Source: Lachnospiraceae bacterium
GTDB taxonomy: Bacteria > Bacillota > Clostridia > Lachnospirales > Lachnospiraceae
Direction: 5' to 3'
Length of the DNA: 64,000 nucleotides
Assembly (NCBI GenBank): GCA_015056945.1
Contig: SVFH01000003.1
Coordinates: 1 to 64,000 of the forward strand
Shown here: piece by piece, positions 21,117 to 33,287 of the stretch
Layout of the letters: each line of letters starts with the position of its first letter
How positions within the stretch are numbered: the first letter of the stretch is position 1
Position numbers and translations under genes: made by a program
The notes under the pieces: model-generated
Database searches by the model: none
Seen by the model: the letters and a program-made list of their open reading frames with translations, nothing else
What the model was told of the DNA's origin: nothing

Positions 21117-22310
21117 ATGATTAGACAGGATTACAAAGAAATGATAAACCAGGCTTCCGTGATTCGAGAGCTGTTTACGTATGCAACGGAGAGAGGAAAA
21201 GAGATCGGCTATGAGAATGTGTTTGACTACAGTCTCGGCAATCCTTCCGTACCGGCACCCAAGGAGTTTACGGATGCCATGATTCGGATGTTACAGACAG
21301 AGAATCCTGTGACATTGCATGGTTACAGCCCGACACCGGGTATTCCGTCCGTGCGTGCAACCATCGCAGAATCCCTGAATAAAAGATTCGGAATGAACTA
21401 TACCGCAAATCATATTTTTATGGCTACCGGCGCAGCAGGTGCAGTGGCGCATGCGGTTCGTTGTGTGACCAAGCCGGGAGATGAAGTGTTGACGTTTGCT
21501 CCCTTTTTCCCGGAATATATGCATTACATCAACCAGACCGGAGCAGTATTAAAAGTTGTTCCGGCGAATCTGGTGGACTTCCAGATTAATTTTGATGCAT
21601 TTGAGGAAATGCTTACGGATAAGGTAATGGCAGTATTGATCAATACGCCGAATAATCCGACCGGTGTTGCATATTCGTCTGCAACATTAAAGAAGCTTGC
21701 GGATATTCTTGAAGCGAAGCAGAAGGAGTACGGACATGATATTTTCCTGATTTCTGACGAACCGTATCGTGAGATTGTATTCGAAGGCGCAGATTCTCCG
21801 TATGTTTCCAAATTCTACAATAACACCTTAAGCTGCTATTCTTATTCCAAATCACTTTCTCTTCCGGGAGAGCGTATCGGTTATGTGGCAGCGAATCCCG
21901 CCTGTACGGATGCAGAATATATCGTAGGCATGTGCGGACAGATTTCAAGAGGAATCGGACATAACTGTCCTCCTTCCATTATCCAGCTTGCCGTTGCCCA
22001 AACGGTTGATTTGACTGCAGATTTGTCTGTATATGAAACAAACATGAATATTCTGTATAAAGAGTTGACGGCACTCGGATTTGAGTGTGTGAAGCCGAGC
22101 GGAACATTCTACATCTTCCCGAAGGCATTGGAAGCGGATGCAAAGAAATTTAGTGAAAAAGCAAAGAAATATGATTTGATGCTTGTGCCCAGTGATTCTT
22201 TCGGCTGTGAAGGATATTTCCGTATGGCATATTGTATTGATACCGAGAAAGTAATCCGTTCTCTTGAAGCATTGAGAAAATTTGTGAATGCTGAGTATCC
22301 GAACAGATAA
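21117..22310 (+). CDS. Pyridoxal phosphate-dependent aminotransferase (class I/II)
   Basis: NTPNNPTGVAY, ISDEPYREIVF, SYSKSLSLPGERIGY. Confidence 0.92.
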   Translation: MIRQDYKEMINQASVIRELFTYATERGKEIGYENVFDYSLGNPSVPAPKEFTDAMIRMLQTENPVTLHGYSPTPGIPSVRATIAESLNKRFGMNYTANHIFMATGAAGAVAHAVRCVTKPGDEVLTFAPFFPEYMHYINQTGAVLKVVPANLVDFQINFDAFEEMLTDKVMAVLINTPNNPTGVAYSSATLKKLADILEAKQKEYGHDIFLISDEPYREIVFEGADSPYVSKFYNNTLSCYSYSKSLSLPGERIGYVAANPACTDAEYIVGMCGQISRGIGHNCPPSIIQLAVAQTVDLTADLSVYETNMNILYKELTALGFECVKPSGTFYIFPKALEADAKKFSEKAKKYDLMLVPSDSFGCEGYFRMAYCIDTEKVIRSLEALRKFVNAEYPNR

Positions 22311-22407
22311 AAGGTTTTGGATGTAACGAAAGCTGCATTAGGATATTTCCCTGCATGAAAAGGCAGGCAGTGTTCATAAAATAATGAAAAAAGAGTGGAG
22401 TTAGAGC

Positions 22408-23262
22408 ATGTTAGAGTTTTTGAAAGCTATTTTTTACGGTATTGTGGAAGGAATCACGGAATGGCTTCCCGTCAGCAGTACCGGACATCTGATTCTTCTG
22501 GAAAAGTTTATCAAGATGAATTTCTCGGAAGGATTTATGGATATGTTCCGTGTGGTAATCCAGCTTGGAGCCATTATGGCAGTTGTTATTATTTACTGGA
22601 GTCAGATTTGGTTTGTGGACTTTCACCATTTTAAAGAACGTCCCACTTTAAAAAAGAGCGTCCTCGGACTTTGGGGCAAGATTATTGTGGCATGTGTTCC
22701 TGCTGCGATTGTTGGTGTCTTTTTTGATGACTTTTTTGAAGCGTTGTTTTATAATGAAGTTTCCGTGGCAATTGCGTTGATTGTCTTTGGTGTTGCTTTT
22801 ATCATAATCGAAACAATCAATCGTGCGAAACCTTATAAGGTTGAAAATGTTTCTGATATTACGTATAAACTGGCGTTATTGATTGGTGTATTCCAGTTAA
22901 TTGCAGCGGTATTTCCGGGAACGTCCCGTTCGGGTGCAACCATTGTAGGCGCGTTATTGTTGGGGGTTTCCCGTTCGGCAGCAGCTGATTTCACCTTTTT
23001 CCTTGCGATTCCTGTCATGTTTGGTGCGAGCTTCTTGAAAGTCGCGAAATATTCATTGGATTTAATCGAGTCAGGTCAGGTTTTTACTTTTTCGGAATTA
23101 GGTGTGTTGGTTGTGTCCATGTTGGTCGCATTTGGCGTATCCATGGTTGTTATTAAGTTCCTCTTGAAATTCATTAAAAAGCATGATTTCAAGGTATTTG
23201 GCTGGTATCGAATTGCTTTAGGCGTGCTGGTTTTGGGATTTTTTATTGTGAGTTTGTTTTAA
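22408..23262 (+). CDS. uppP: Undecaprenyl-diphosphate phosphatase
   Basis: GIVEGITEWLPVSSTGHLIL and PGTSRSGATI motifs. Confidence 0.95.
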   Translation: MLEFLKAIFYGIVEGITEWLPVSSTGHLILLEKFIKMNFSEGFMDMFRVVIQLGAIMAVVIIYWSQIWFVDFHHFKERPTLKKSVLGLWGKIIVACVPAAIVGVFFDDFFEALFYNEVSVAIALIVFGVAFIIIETINRAKPYKVENVSDITYKLALLIGVFQLIAAVFPGTSRSGATIVGALLLGVSRSAAADFTFFLAIPVMFGASFLKVAKYSLDLIESGQVFTFSELGVLVVSMLVAFGVSMVVIKFLLKFIKKHDFKVFGWYRIALGVLVLGFFIVSLF

Positions 23263-23273
23263 GAATTGTGTGA

Positions 23274-23310
23274 AAAACGTTGCTTTTTTATGAAAAGCAA
23301 CGTTTTTTAT
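23274..23310 (+). terminator. Rho-independent terminator of uppP
   Basis: AAAAACGTTGCTTTTTTATGAAAAGCAACGTTTTTTAT. Confidence 0.8.
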
Positions 23311-23330
23311 TATAAAAAAAGGGAACATAA

Positions 23331-23359
23331 TTGACAATTGTGATTTTTTGGTTTAAACT
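23331..23359 (+). promoter_or_regulatory. Promoter for the Ala/Lys-rich DUF6465 gene
   Basis: TTGACA - 17 bp - TAAACT. Confidence 0.6.
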
Positions 23360-23468
23360 TTTTTTGCTGTACTTTTTATAAAAATTTAACAAATGATAAG
23401 TACGGTATGAGGAGAGTAGGAATTGTATATGTCCGGATACGGACTGTCGTGTGAAAGGAGAACGAATC

Positions 23469-23945
23469 ATGGCAACAGAGAAGAAGACAGCAACTGTTAA
23501 ACCTATTGCTAAGACTGTAGCAGCAAAGGCAGAAGAAGTGAAGGCAGCACCTGCAGCAGCAAAGGCAGAAGAAGTGAAAGCAGCACCTGCAGCTAAAGAA
23601 GAAAAGAAAGCACCTGCAAAGAAAGCAGCAGCGCCTAAGAAGGAAGCAGCGAAGAAAGCACCTGCAAAGAAGGCAGAGGCTCCTAAGGCAGCAGCAAAGA
23701 AAGCACCTGCAAAGAAGGCAGCAGCTCCTAAGGCAACAGCAAAGAAAGCAGCTACTCTTTATGTTCAGTTCGCTGACAAGAGCTACAGCATGGATGAGCT
23801 TGTAAAGATTGCTGAAGATGTATGGGTATATGACCTTGGAAAGAAAGCAGCTGATATGAAGTCCGTTGAAATTTATGTTAAGCCGGAAGAAAGCAGAGCA
23901 TATTTTGTTGTTAACGGAGAAGAGAACGGAAGCTTCTTAATCTAA
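23469..23945 (+). CDS. Ala/Lys-rich histone-H1-like tail fused to DUF6465-type domain
   Basis: AAKAEEVKAAPA x2 and KKAPAKKA-type repeats, then LYVQFADKSYSMDELVKIAEDVW...; ATG 23469 after AAAGGAG. Confidence 0.8.
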   Translation: MATEKKTATVKPIAKTVAAKAEEVKAAPAAAKAEEVKAAPAAKEEKKAPAKKAAAPKKEAAKKAPAKKAEAPKAAAKKAPAKKAAAPKATAKKAATLYVQFADKSYSMDELVKIAEDVWVYDLGKKAADMKSVEIYVKPEESRAYFVVNGEENGSFLI

Positions 23946-23970
23946 TTTTTTGAACCAGATTACGTTATAA

Positions 23971-24008
23971 AGATATGCCGGTGTGGAGAAATCTGCACCG
24001 GCATATCT
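23971..24008 (+). terminator. Hairpin (terminator-like, no strong T tract)
   Basis: AGATATGCCGGTG...CACCGGCATATCT. Confidence 0.5.
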
Positions 24009-24037
24009 TGCAAAGAGAGTAAAAGGAGAAAACTGGC

Positions 24038-24589
24038 ATGGAAAAAAAGAAAATTCCGAATACAATTTTAATTGCTTTTGCCGTGTTAAATCTGTTGCAT
24101 TTGCTTGTGTCTAAAGGAGAGCGCGTATTGGGTCATTTCGTGCTTTATCTTGTACCAGCAGTGGCGCTTCTCATGATTTTGGCGGCAATCGGATATGCGG
24201 TTTCACTTTTTTTCTGCTATGAGAAAGAATCGCGCAAAAAAATTCATCTGTTTCTTGCCGGACTGTTGTTTTTACTTTGTATAGCTCCTACAATTCTGGG
24301 CATTGTGTATGCGACGGATTTGGCCGGCGGAACGATAAAGGAAGAGACGGATTTATATACTATTGGGGGAAATTGTGTCTTTCTGAACAGGGAAAAGGAA
24401 ACAAAGGCGGTCAATGTGACAGACAGACAACAAAAATTTCTTTTGGCGAATGAGCCGCCGAAGAATCTGCAGAAAAAGAAGATTCTGGAAAGCGGAGTTT
24501 TTATTTATGCGCATGAAGAAAGATTGTCTGTGGAGTATTATGAACGGACAGGTATTGTTAAATCTGCCTCGTATATAAGAAATAGGTAG
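24038..24589 (+). CDS. Hypothetical membrane protein
   Basis: ORF with RBS AAAGGAGAA; predicted TM helices. Confidence 0.65.
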   Translation: MEKKKIPNTILIAFAVLNLLHLLVSKGERVLGHFVLYLVPAVALLMILAAIGYAVSLFFCYEKESRKKIHLFLAGLLFLLCIAPTILGIVYATDLAGGTIKEETDLYTIGGNCVFLNREKETKAVNVTDRQQKFLLANEPPKNLQKKKILESGVFIYAHEERLSVEYYERTGIVKSASYIRNR

Positions 24590-24604
24590 AGAGAAAGAAA
24601 GTGT

Positions 24605-24637
24605 GCTGCGTGCAGGAATGTACGCAGCTTTTTTTGA
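24605..24637 (+). terminator. Rho-independent terminator
   Basis: GCTGCGTGCAGGAATGTACGCAGCTTTTTTT. Confidence 0.75.
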
Positions 24638-24645
24638 ATAAAGTG

Positions 24646-24674
24646 TTGACAAAGAAAAAAAACGGTGGTACATT
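24646..24674 (+). promoter_or_regulatory. Promoter of the hrcA operon
   Basis: TTGACA - 17 bp - TACATT. Confidence 0.65.
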
Positions 24675-24688
24675 ATGAAATGTAGATG

Positions 24689-24715
24689 TTAGCACTCTAT
24701 CTGGTCGAGTGCTAA
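24689..24715 (+). promoter_or_regulatory. CIRCE element (HrcA operator)
   Basis: Perfect TTAGCACTC-N9-GAGTGCTAA. Confidence 0.98.
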
Positions 24716-24742
24716 CAAATAAAAAAGATGGGGGTGCGTAGG

Positions 24743-25780
24743 ATGCAATTAGATGATCGTAAAATGAAAATACTGCAGGCAATTATACGCAACTATCTTG
24801 AAACAGGCGAGCCGGTAGGCAGCCGTACCATTTCAAAGTATGCGGATATCAACTTAAGTTCCGCAACCATCCGTAATGAAATGGCAGATTTGGAAGAACT
24901 TGGCTATATCATCCAGCCTCACACTTCAGCAGGCCGTATTCCTTCCGACAAAGGATATCGCTTATATGTGGACAGCATGATGCAGGAGAATGAGCGTCAG
25001 GTTGAGGAACTTAAGGAGATGCTTGTTGAGAAAGATGAGAAGATGGACCACCTGTTGAAGCAGGTTGCCAAGGTTCTGGCGGTGAATACCAATTATGCAA
25101 CAATGATTTCCGCCCCGAGAATCCAGAAGAACAAGTTGAAATTCATCCAGTTATCAAGAATTGATGATGATCAGCTGTTGGCGGTTATTGTGACGGAAGG
25201 CAATGTTATCAAGAACAGCATGATTCCCGTCAGCGAGCATTTGGATGATGAGACAATGCTTAAGCTTAATATTTTGTTAAATACGCATTTGAACGGACTG
25301 GCAATTGAAGAAATCAATCTGGGAATGATTGCAGCGCTGAAAGCACAGGCCGGATTACACGGTTCCTTAATCGGCGAAGTCATTGATGCTGTGGCAGAGA
25401 CTATCAAGGAAGATGAAGATTTAGAGATTTACACAAGCGGTACAAACAACATTTTCAAATATCCCGAGCTGGCAGATCAGCATAAGGCAAGCGAGTTGAT
25501 TAATACATTTGAAGAGAAGCAGCTGCTTTCGCGACTCGTTGAAACGGAGCTGGAAGAGAACAACAACGGCATCAAGGTTTATATCGGAGAGGAAGCACCG
25601 ATTCAGACCATGAAGGATTGCAGCATCGTAACCGCCAATTACGAATTTGGTGAGGGCATGAAGGGAACCATCGGTATCATCGGCCCGAAGCGAATGGATT
25701 ACGAGAAGGTGGTCGGTACGCTTAAGACCATTAAAGTTCAACTCGACACCCTGTATCAAAAGGGAGATTCTGACAAATAA
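24743..25780 (+). CDS. hrcA: Heat-inducible transcription repressor HrcA
   Basis: LDDRKMKILQAIIRNYLETGEPVGSRTISK; downstream of CIRCE; start refined to ATG 24743. Confidence 0.97.
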   Translation: MQLDDRKMKILQAIIRNYLETGEPVGSRTISKYADINLSSATIRNEMADLEELGYIIQPHTSAGRIPSDKGYRLYVDSMMQENERQVEELKEMLVEKDEKMDHLLKQVAKVLAVNTNYATMISAPRIQKNKLKFIQLSRIDDDQLLAVIVTEGNVIKNSMIPVSEHLDDETMLKLNILLNTHLNGLAIEEINLGMIAALKAQAGLHGSLIGEVIDAVAETIKEDEDLEIYTSGTNNIFKYPELADQHKASELINTFEEKQLLSRLVETELEENNNGIKVYIGEEAPIQTMKDCSIVTANYEFGEGMKGTIGIIGPKRMDYEKVVGTLKTIKVQLDTLYQKGDSDK

Positions 25781-25821
25781 TATCTTTTGAATATAAATGA
25801 GTAAGGAAAGGAAAGAACGTT

Positions 25822-26430
25822 TTGGGCGCAAAAAAGAAAAAAAACACCGCAGCAAAAGCTACGGAGCAGGAAGTAAACAAAGTTGAAAACGAAGAAATCG
25901 TTGAAGAAACAGAAGAAACTGTTGCTGAAGAAGCAGTAGATGCCGAAGAAGGTGCGGCAGAAGAAAAGAAAGATAAGAAAAAAGGCAAAGCCGACAAGCA
26001 GCAGGAGCGAATTGACGAACTTGAAGACAAGGTAAAACGTCAGCTTGCGGAATTCGATAACTTCCGCAAAAGAACAGAGAAAGAAAAATCAGGCATGTTC
26101 GAAGCAGGTGCAAAGAGTGTAATCGAAAAGATTCTTCCGGTCATAGATAACTTCGAGCGAGGCCTTGCAAGTGTTTCTCCCGAGGACGCAACAAATCCCC
26201 ATGTGGAGGGCATGAATATGATTTATAAGCAGCTTATGACTGAAATGGAGAAGATGGAGGTCCGCCCCATTCCGGCGGTGGGAGAACCGTTTGATCCGGA
26301 TTTCCACAACGCAGTTATGCAGGTTGCAAGCGACGAATACGAGAGCGGCATCATAGCCCAGGAATTACAGAAGGGGTATACATACCGCGATTCGGTTGTC
26401 CGTCACAGTATGGTATCAGTAGTCAGTTAA
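25822..26430 (+). CDS. grpE: Nucleotide exchange factor GrpE
   Basis: RQLAEFDNFRKRTEKEK...PVIDNFERGL...VGEPFDPDFHNAV; TTG start. Confidence 0.95.
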   Translation: MGAKKKKNTAAKATEQEVNKVENEEIVEETEETVAEEAVDAEEGAAEEKKDKKKGKADKQQERIDELEDKVKRQLAEFDNFRKRTEKEKSGMFEAGAKSVIEKILPVIDNFERGLASVSPEDATNPHVEGMNMIYKQLMTEMEKMEVRPIPAVGEPFDPDFHNAVMQVASDEYESGIIAQELQKGYTYRDSVVRHSMVSVVS

Positions 26431-26456
26431 TTTTTTATAAAAGTAGGAGGAAATGA

Positions 26457-28346
<1,890 letters not shown>

Positions 28347-28404
28347 TCCGCAACGGTCGGGAACGGATATTTCCGACAAAGAATTGAATAGAATCAATAT
28401 GACC

Positions 28405-28440
28405 CCACGGAATGAAGGTTTTTCATTCCGTGGAGTTTTG
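28405..28440 (+). terminator. Terminator-like hairpin between dnaK and dnaJ
   Basis: CCACGGAATGAA-GGTTT-TTCATTCCGTGG AGTTTTG. Confidence 0.7.
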
Positions 28441-28510
28441 AGTATCAAGCAAAAGGCATTTTTAAGCTTGGTATGCGAACATAGTGTGATAAAAATTGGA
28501 GAGCAATGTT

Positions 28511-29668
28511 ATGGCTGATCAAAAAAGAGATTATTATGAGGTATTAGGGGTAGAGAAAGGTGCAGATGATGCGGCAATTAAGAAAGCATACCGTGCACTT
28601 GCAAAGAAATATCATCCCGATATGAATCCGGATGACCCCAATGCAGAAGCGAAATTTAAGGAAGCATCAGAAGCGTATGCTGTTTTAAGTGACCCTGATA
28701 AAAGAAGACAGTATGACCAGTTTGGCCATTCTGCGTTTGAACAGGGTGCCGGCGGCGGGTACGGCGGATATGATTTCAGCGGTGCTGATTTCAGTGATAT
28801 ATTTGGTGATATATTCGGCGATTTCTTTGGCGGCGGCAGAAGAAGCAGAGGCGGAAACGGTCCCCGTAAAGGTGCAGATATCCGTAAAACGGTACGCCTG
28901 ACTTTTGAAGAAGCTGTTTTTGGCTGTGAGAAAGAGATTGAGATTGATTCCAAAGAAACCTGTAAGACCTGTAGCGGAAGCGGGGCCAAACCGGGAACTT
29001 CACCGGAAACCTGTCCGAACTGTAAAGGAAAAGGTCAGGTTGTGGTTACAACCAACTCGTTCTTCGGAACAATGAGAAGCGTACAGACCTGTCGTGACTG
29101 TAACGGAAGCGGTAAAATCATTAAGGATAAATGTGTTGACTGTCGCGGAACCGGTTATGTGACAATGAAGAAACGTTATGCGGTTACATTTCCCGCAGGT
29201 ATTGATAACGGTATTGCGAGCCGTCTTGCCGGCAAAGGCGAGCCCGGTGTGAACGGTGGTCCCAGAGGTGACGTACTTGTGGAGCCGATTATTTCCCGCC
29301 ATCCTATTTTCCAGAGACAGGAATATGATATCTATTCCACAACACAAATTTCCTTTGCGGTTGCAGCACTTGGTGGTGATGTATTTGTAGATACCGTAGA
29401 CGGTAAGGTGGTATATGAAGTGAAACCCGGAACCCAGACAGGATTAAAGGTTCGTCTGCGAGGAAAAGGTGTTCCTACGCTTCGCAACAAAGAGGTGCGT
29501 GGTGATCACTATGTTACACTTGTTGTGGCAGTTCCGGAGAAGCTTTCTTCAGAAGCGAAGGATTTGTTACGTCAGTTTGATGCCGTGACAGGAGATTCCC
29601 TGAATGCAACCAACGGCGGCAAAAACAAAGAAAAGGGCGGAAAGAAGAAAAAAGGTCTTTTTAAATAA
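28511..29668 (+). CDS. dnaJ: Molecular chaperone DnaJ
   Basis: J-domain HPD ([10 protein letters not shown]), G/F region, four CxxCxGxG zinc repeats; start refined to ATG 28511. Confidence 0.97.
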   Translation: MADQKRDYYEVLGVEKGADDAAIKKAYRALAKKYHPDMNPDDPNAEAKFKEASEAYAVLSDPDKRRQYDQFGHSAFEQGAGGGYGGYDFSGADFSDIFGDIFGDFFGGGRRSRGGNGPRKGADIRKTVRLTFEEAVFGCEKEIEIDSKETCKTCSGSGAKPGTSPETCPNCKGKGQVVVTTNSFFGTMRSVQTCRDCNGSGKIIKDKCVDCRGTGYVTMKKRYAVTFPAGIDNGIASRLAGKGEPGVNGGPRGDVLVEPIISRHPIFQRQEYDIYSTTQISFAVAALGGDVFVDTVDGKVVYEVKPGTQTGLKVRLRGKGVPTLRNKEVRGDHYVTLVVAVPEKLSSEAKDLLRQFDAVTGDSLNATNGGKNKEKGGKKKKGLFK

Positions 29669-29683
29669 GTTGTGGGTGATTAT

Positions 29684-30895
29684 ATGACCAAAGAGAAAAG
29701 AGGCGGTTTTCTTTCGACGAACCAGGCAACAATCTATGGATGCTATTTAGGTTACGTTGTACAGGGAATCATAAATAATATAAACCCGATTCTGTTTGTG
29801 ACGTATCAGACCAAGTTGGGTGTATCGATTGAGGCAATCTCAATCCTGATTATTTTGAATTTCGCTCTACAGATGGCTGTGGATATTTTTGGTGCCCGAT
29901 ATATTGATAAAGTAGGACATCGTCTGTGTATGGTCCTTGCACATGTTTTCACTGTCCTTGGCCTATTGAGCATCAGTGTACTGCCTGCGATATTGCCCAG
30001 TCCTTTTATTGGACTATGTATTGCAACCGTCCTAAACGGAATCGGTGGCGGTTTGCTGGAAGTCTTGGTTAGTCCGATTGTAGAAGCGGTACCGGGCGAA
30101 GAGAAGGAAAAGGCAATGAGCCTTTTGCATTCCTTTTATTGCTGGGGGTGTGTAGCGTTTATTTCGGTATCGACCTTGTTTTTAAAGCTTATCGGAATGA
30201 CGCATTGGTATTTCCTTCCCTTGCTTTGGATGGTTTTGCCCATAATCAACATTGTTGTATTTGCCAAGGTTCCTATTTTACGTTTGGTGGAAGAAGGAGA
30301 GCAGATGCCGATTCGGAAGTTGTTTGGGTTACGCGCATTTCCGCTTTTGATTGTGCTGATGCTTTGCGCAGGTGCATCTGAGATGGGGATGTCGCAGTGG
30401 GCATCTTATTTTGCAGAGATTGGCCTGAATGTGGATAAGACAATGGGTGATTTGTTGGGTCCTTGTTTTTTCTGTATTCTGATGGGGCTTGTCAGAACGT
30501 ATTTTGGTAAAAGTGAAGGGAAAATGAATCTGCATCGATTCATTAAGGTAAGCTGTATTCTTTGCATCATCAGCTATCTGATTGCTGTTTTTGCACCGCA
30601 CCCGGTATTAGGGTTGATGGGGTGTGGCTTGTGCGGTCTCTCGATTGCCATCTTCTGGCCGGGAACCTTCAGCATTGCCTCACAGACCTGTAAAGCGGGA
30701 GGAACTGCAATGTTTGCACTTCTTGCACTTGCAGGTGACGTCGGATGTGCGGCAGGGCCGCAGGTTGTAAGTGTGGTATCAAAGTTTTTACCGCAGTACG
30801 GACTGAAAGCCGGTTTGCTGTGCGCGATTGTATTTCCGATTACACTTTTGGTGGCGCTTCTTTTACTTGAAAAAGTGACAAAGAAAAATAAATAA
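29684..30895 (+). CDS. MFS transporter
   Basis: 12-TM MFS-like sequence; likely ATG 29684. Confidence 0.8.
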   Translation: MTKEKRGGFLSTNQATIYGCYLGYVVQGIINNINPILFVTYQTKLGVSIEAISILIILNFALQMAVDIFGARYIDKVGHRLCMVLAHVFTVLGLLSISVLPAILPSPFIGLCIATVLNGIGGGLLEVLVSPIVEAVPGEEKEKAMSLLHSFYCWGCVAFISVSTLFLKLIGMTHWYFLPLLWMVLPIINIVVFAKVPILRLVEEGEQMPIRKLFGLRAFPLLIVLMLCAGASEMGMSQWASYFAEIGLNVDKTMGDLLGPCFFCILMGLVRTYFGKSEGKMNLHRFIKVSCILCIISYLIAVFAPHPVLGLMGCGLCGLSIAIFWPGTFSIASQTCKAGGTAMFALLALAGDVGCAAGPQVVSVVSKFLPQYGLKAGLLCAIVFPITLLVALLLLEKVTKKNK

Positions 30896-30902
30896 GAAAC
30901 AT

Positions 30903-30941
30903 AAAAAGCGAATGTCGATATGAGAAAGACATTCGCTTTTG
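30903..30941. terminator. Bidirectional terminator-like hairpin between convergent genes
   Basis: AAAAGCGAATGTC...GACATTCGCTTTT. Confidence 0.75.
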
Positions 30942-30975
30942 TAAGTTATGGAAAAATATTCCGCAAAGATATTTT

Positions 30976-31284
30976 TTATGCGGTTCTGATATATAAATAC
31001 CAATAAACAGGAAAAACAAAGAGACTGAAAACAACCAGCAGTGTAATCCAGATGCCTTTTTTCTTGCCGTCTAATTGTTCACATTTGGTGGCGTGCGCAA
31101 TGTAAATTCCCATTACAACGATGACCCAGACTGCAAATAGTAATGTGAGCAGAATGGATACCACCAGCAGAATTAAAGTTGCCACAGACGGTTCAATCAA
31201 GTAAGAAATAATGACCGGAACAAAAATCAATAATAATAAAATAAGGGATGAAATTGAGAGTAGAAAAGAACCGATTTTTTTCAT
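30976..31284 (-). CDS. Small hypothetical membrane protein (about 3 TM)
   Basis: Hydrophobic ORF; AAGGAAAGGG-type RBS on minus strand. Confidence 0.6.
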   Translation of the reverse strand: MKKIGSFLLSISSLILLLLIFVPVIISYLIEPSVATLILLVVSILLTLLFAVWVIVVMGIYIAHATKCEQLDGKKKGIWITLLVVFSLFVFPVYWYLYIRTA

Positions 31285-31445
31285 GTATAGAATCCCTTTC
31301 CTTTCTTTTTTTTTACAAAAAATATCATAGCATTTTGTAACAAATATTACAATTAGGGTTGAAAAGAAAATTGACAGGAATGGTGGAATTATTTAAGATG
31401 TTTATGCAATAGAAGAATGATGAAATTTAATGAAAGAGAGTACGT

Positions 31446-32204
31446 ATGAGTCAACTTACTGATTTACAAAAAAGATTTATAGATTTGTATGAGCGTTCCT
31501 ATCGGGGAAACCTGTACACGTTTACTCCTTTTTTAAACGAAGCGGAGTATGCGGATTTGCTGGCGCTCAAAAATGAGATTCCGGCGAATGCATACACGGT
31601 ATCCGGCGGTCATCCGGTAGCTACACGCGTGATGGTGCGTTTTGGCAATCCGGACGAATTCGGATACGTAGAAGAGTTCCCGATTACGGTTATTCAGATA
31701 GAACCTGTATCAAAGAAGTTCGCAGAGGAGTTATCCCATAGGGATTTTCTCGGGGCTTTAATGAACCTTGGCATGCAGCGGACGGAGCTTGGAGATATCC
31801 TTGTGGGAGAAAGTTGTGCGCACTTAATCTGCACGGAAAAAATGGCGGACTATATCATGCAGAATCTCACCAGAATAAAGCATACGGTTGTAAAAACGAG
31901 TGTTGCAAAGGATTGTCTTCTTGATGTCGAGCCGAAGTTAGAGAGGATGGAGTTACAGGTGGCTTCAGAAAGAATCGATCTTTTTATTTCAAAGGTCTGT
32001 AAGTTAAGTAGGAAAGAATGTGCGGAATATTTTGCACAGAGAAAGGTTTTCTTAAATGCGAGACTGATGGAAAATTACAGCCGTACTCTGGTGGCGGGCG
32101 ATGTGATTTCCGTTCGCGGATTCGGGAAATTTAAGTATGGTGGCGTTATCAGAACGACACAAAAAGGGAACCTGATTGTGGAGTATGACAGATATACAGT
32201 GTAA
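31446..32204 (+). CDS. YlmH-type S4 domain RNA-binding protein
   Basis: S4 domain at C-terminus (ERIDLFISKVCKLSRKECAEYFAQRKVFLN) plus YlmH-like N-terminal domain. Confidence 0.85.
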   Translation: MSQLTDLQKRFIDLYERSYRGNLYTFTPFLNEAEYADLLALKNEIPANAYTVSGGHPVATRVMVRFGNPDEFGYVEEFPITVIQIEPVSKKFAEELSHRDFLGALMNLGMQRTELGDILVGESCAHLICTEKMADYIMQNLTRIKHTVVKTSVAKDCLLDVEPKLERMELQVASERIDLFISKVCKLSRKECAEYFAQRKVFLNARLMENYSRTLVAGDVISVRGFGKFKYGGVIRTTQKGNLIVEYDRYTV

Positions 32205-32208
32205 AATA

Positions 32209-32249
32209 AGAAATCCCCTTAGGCATATCAGAATTTGCTTAAGGGGATT
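32209..32249. terminator. Bidirectional terminator-like hairpin between convergent genes
   Basis: AAATCCCCTTA...TTAAGGGGATTT. Confidence 0.75.
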
Positions 32250-32264
32250 TGATGTTTCGTTTGA

Positions 32265-33287
32265 TTATTCATCTGCCGGCAACACGGAAACAACCTTGTT
32301 GCGTCCGGTATTCTTGGCGAAATACAGTCTGGCGTCAGCCTTCTCTACGTTTTCCTCCGTGGTGAGAGCACGGTCTAGTTCGCAGACACCGAAACTCATA
32401 GTGACGGAAATGTCGTATTGGTCATAGATAAATGTTCTTTGCTCAATCAACTGTCTGCAGTGCTCTGCGAATTCGGCTGCTTCACTTACGGATTTGCCGG
32501 GTAAAAGAATGATGAATTCTTCCCCTCCCCAACGGAATACACCATCGTCAATTCCGATTTGTTTGGTCAGAAGATCCGCAAGCTTTTTGAGAACCAGATC
32601 TCCCGCATTGTGTCCGTAGGTGTCATTTACTTTTTTGAAATGGTCGATATCACAAATAATCAGCGAAGCCTTGCGAGAAGAAAGCGTCGGAGCAATGTAT
32701 TTCTCGTAATGGGAATACAGTCCGCGACGGTTCTTTAATCCGGTCAGAGCGTCTTCGTGAGCCTCTTCGTATAAAAGATAGGATTCCAGTGCACGTCCGC
32801 AAAAAGCAGCCGCAAGGGAGAGGCGCTTGGTATCTTCGTTGGTAAAAGGAATATCATTGCCATCTGCATCCAGTTTGTTAATTGCCTGATAGGCACCAAT
32901 TACGATGCCGTCGGAATTGGTAACGGGCATTGTCAGAATGGATTTGGATACATAACCGGAATACTTATCCACATCAGAATTAAAACGCGGATCTTCGTAT
33001 GGGTTATTTACGATAATCACTTTGTTTTCAAGGAGTGAGGCCCCAATAAGACCGGAACTTTCAGGCACGATGATTTTACCGATATCAAGTGCGGCAAGCG
33101 TCCATGCTTCATGTCTTTTCTGGTCCCAGAACCAGAAACTTGCGCGGTCGGAATTTGTCAGCGTTTTGCCAAGGTCCGTGAGCAGCATAATTGTCTCGGA
33201 CAAATCTTTTTCACTGAAAAGCTGTTCCATATAAAAGAATATTTTTTCCAACAATTCGTCAGCAGACAAATATCTTTTATCGCTCAT
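32265..33287 (-). CDS. GAF-GGDEF diguanylate cyclase
   Basis: GAF-like N-terminus and FRWGGEEFIILLPG active site; start refined to ATG at 33287 preceded by AGGAGGTGCAC. Confidence 0.9.
   Translation of the reverse strand: MSDKRYLSADELLEKIFFYMEQLFSEKDLSETIMLLTDLGKTLTNSDRASFWFWDQKRHEAWTLAALDIGKIIVPESSGLIGASLLENKVIIVNNPYEDPRFNSDVDKYSGYVSKSILTMPVTNSDGIVIGAYQAINKLDADGNDIPFTNEDTKRLSLAAAFCGRALESYLLYEEAHEDALTGLKNRRGLYSHYEKYIAPTLSSRKASLIICDIDHFKKVNDTYGHNAGDLVLKKLADLLTKQIGIDDGVFRWGGEEFIILLPGKSVSEAAEFAEHCRQLIEQRTFIYDQYDISVTMSFGVCELDRALTTEENVEKADARLYFAKNTGRNKVVSVLPADE

Noticed and set aside
28405-28440. dnaK-dnaJ hairpin as evidence of a separate operon
   Set aside because: The hairpin is followed only by AGTTTTG, and partial termination within dnaK operons is common; not enough to claim separate regulation.
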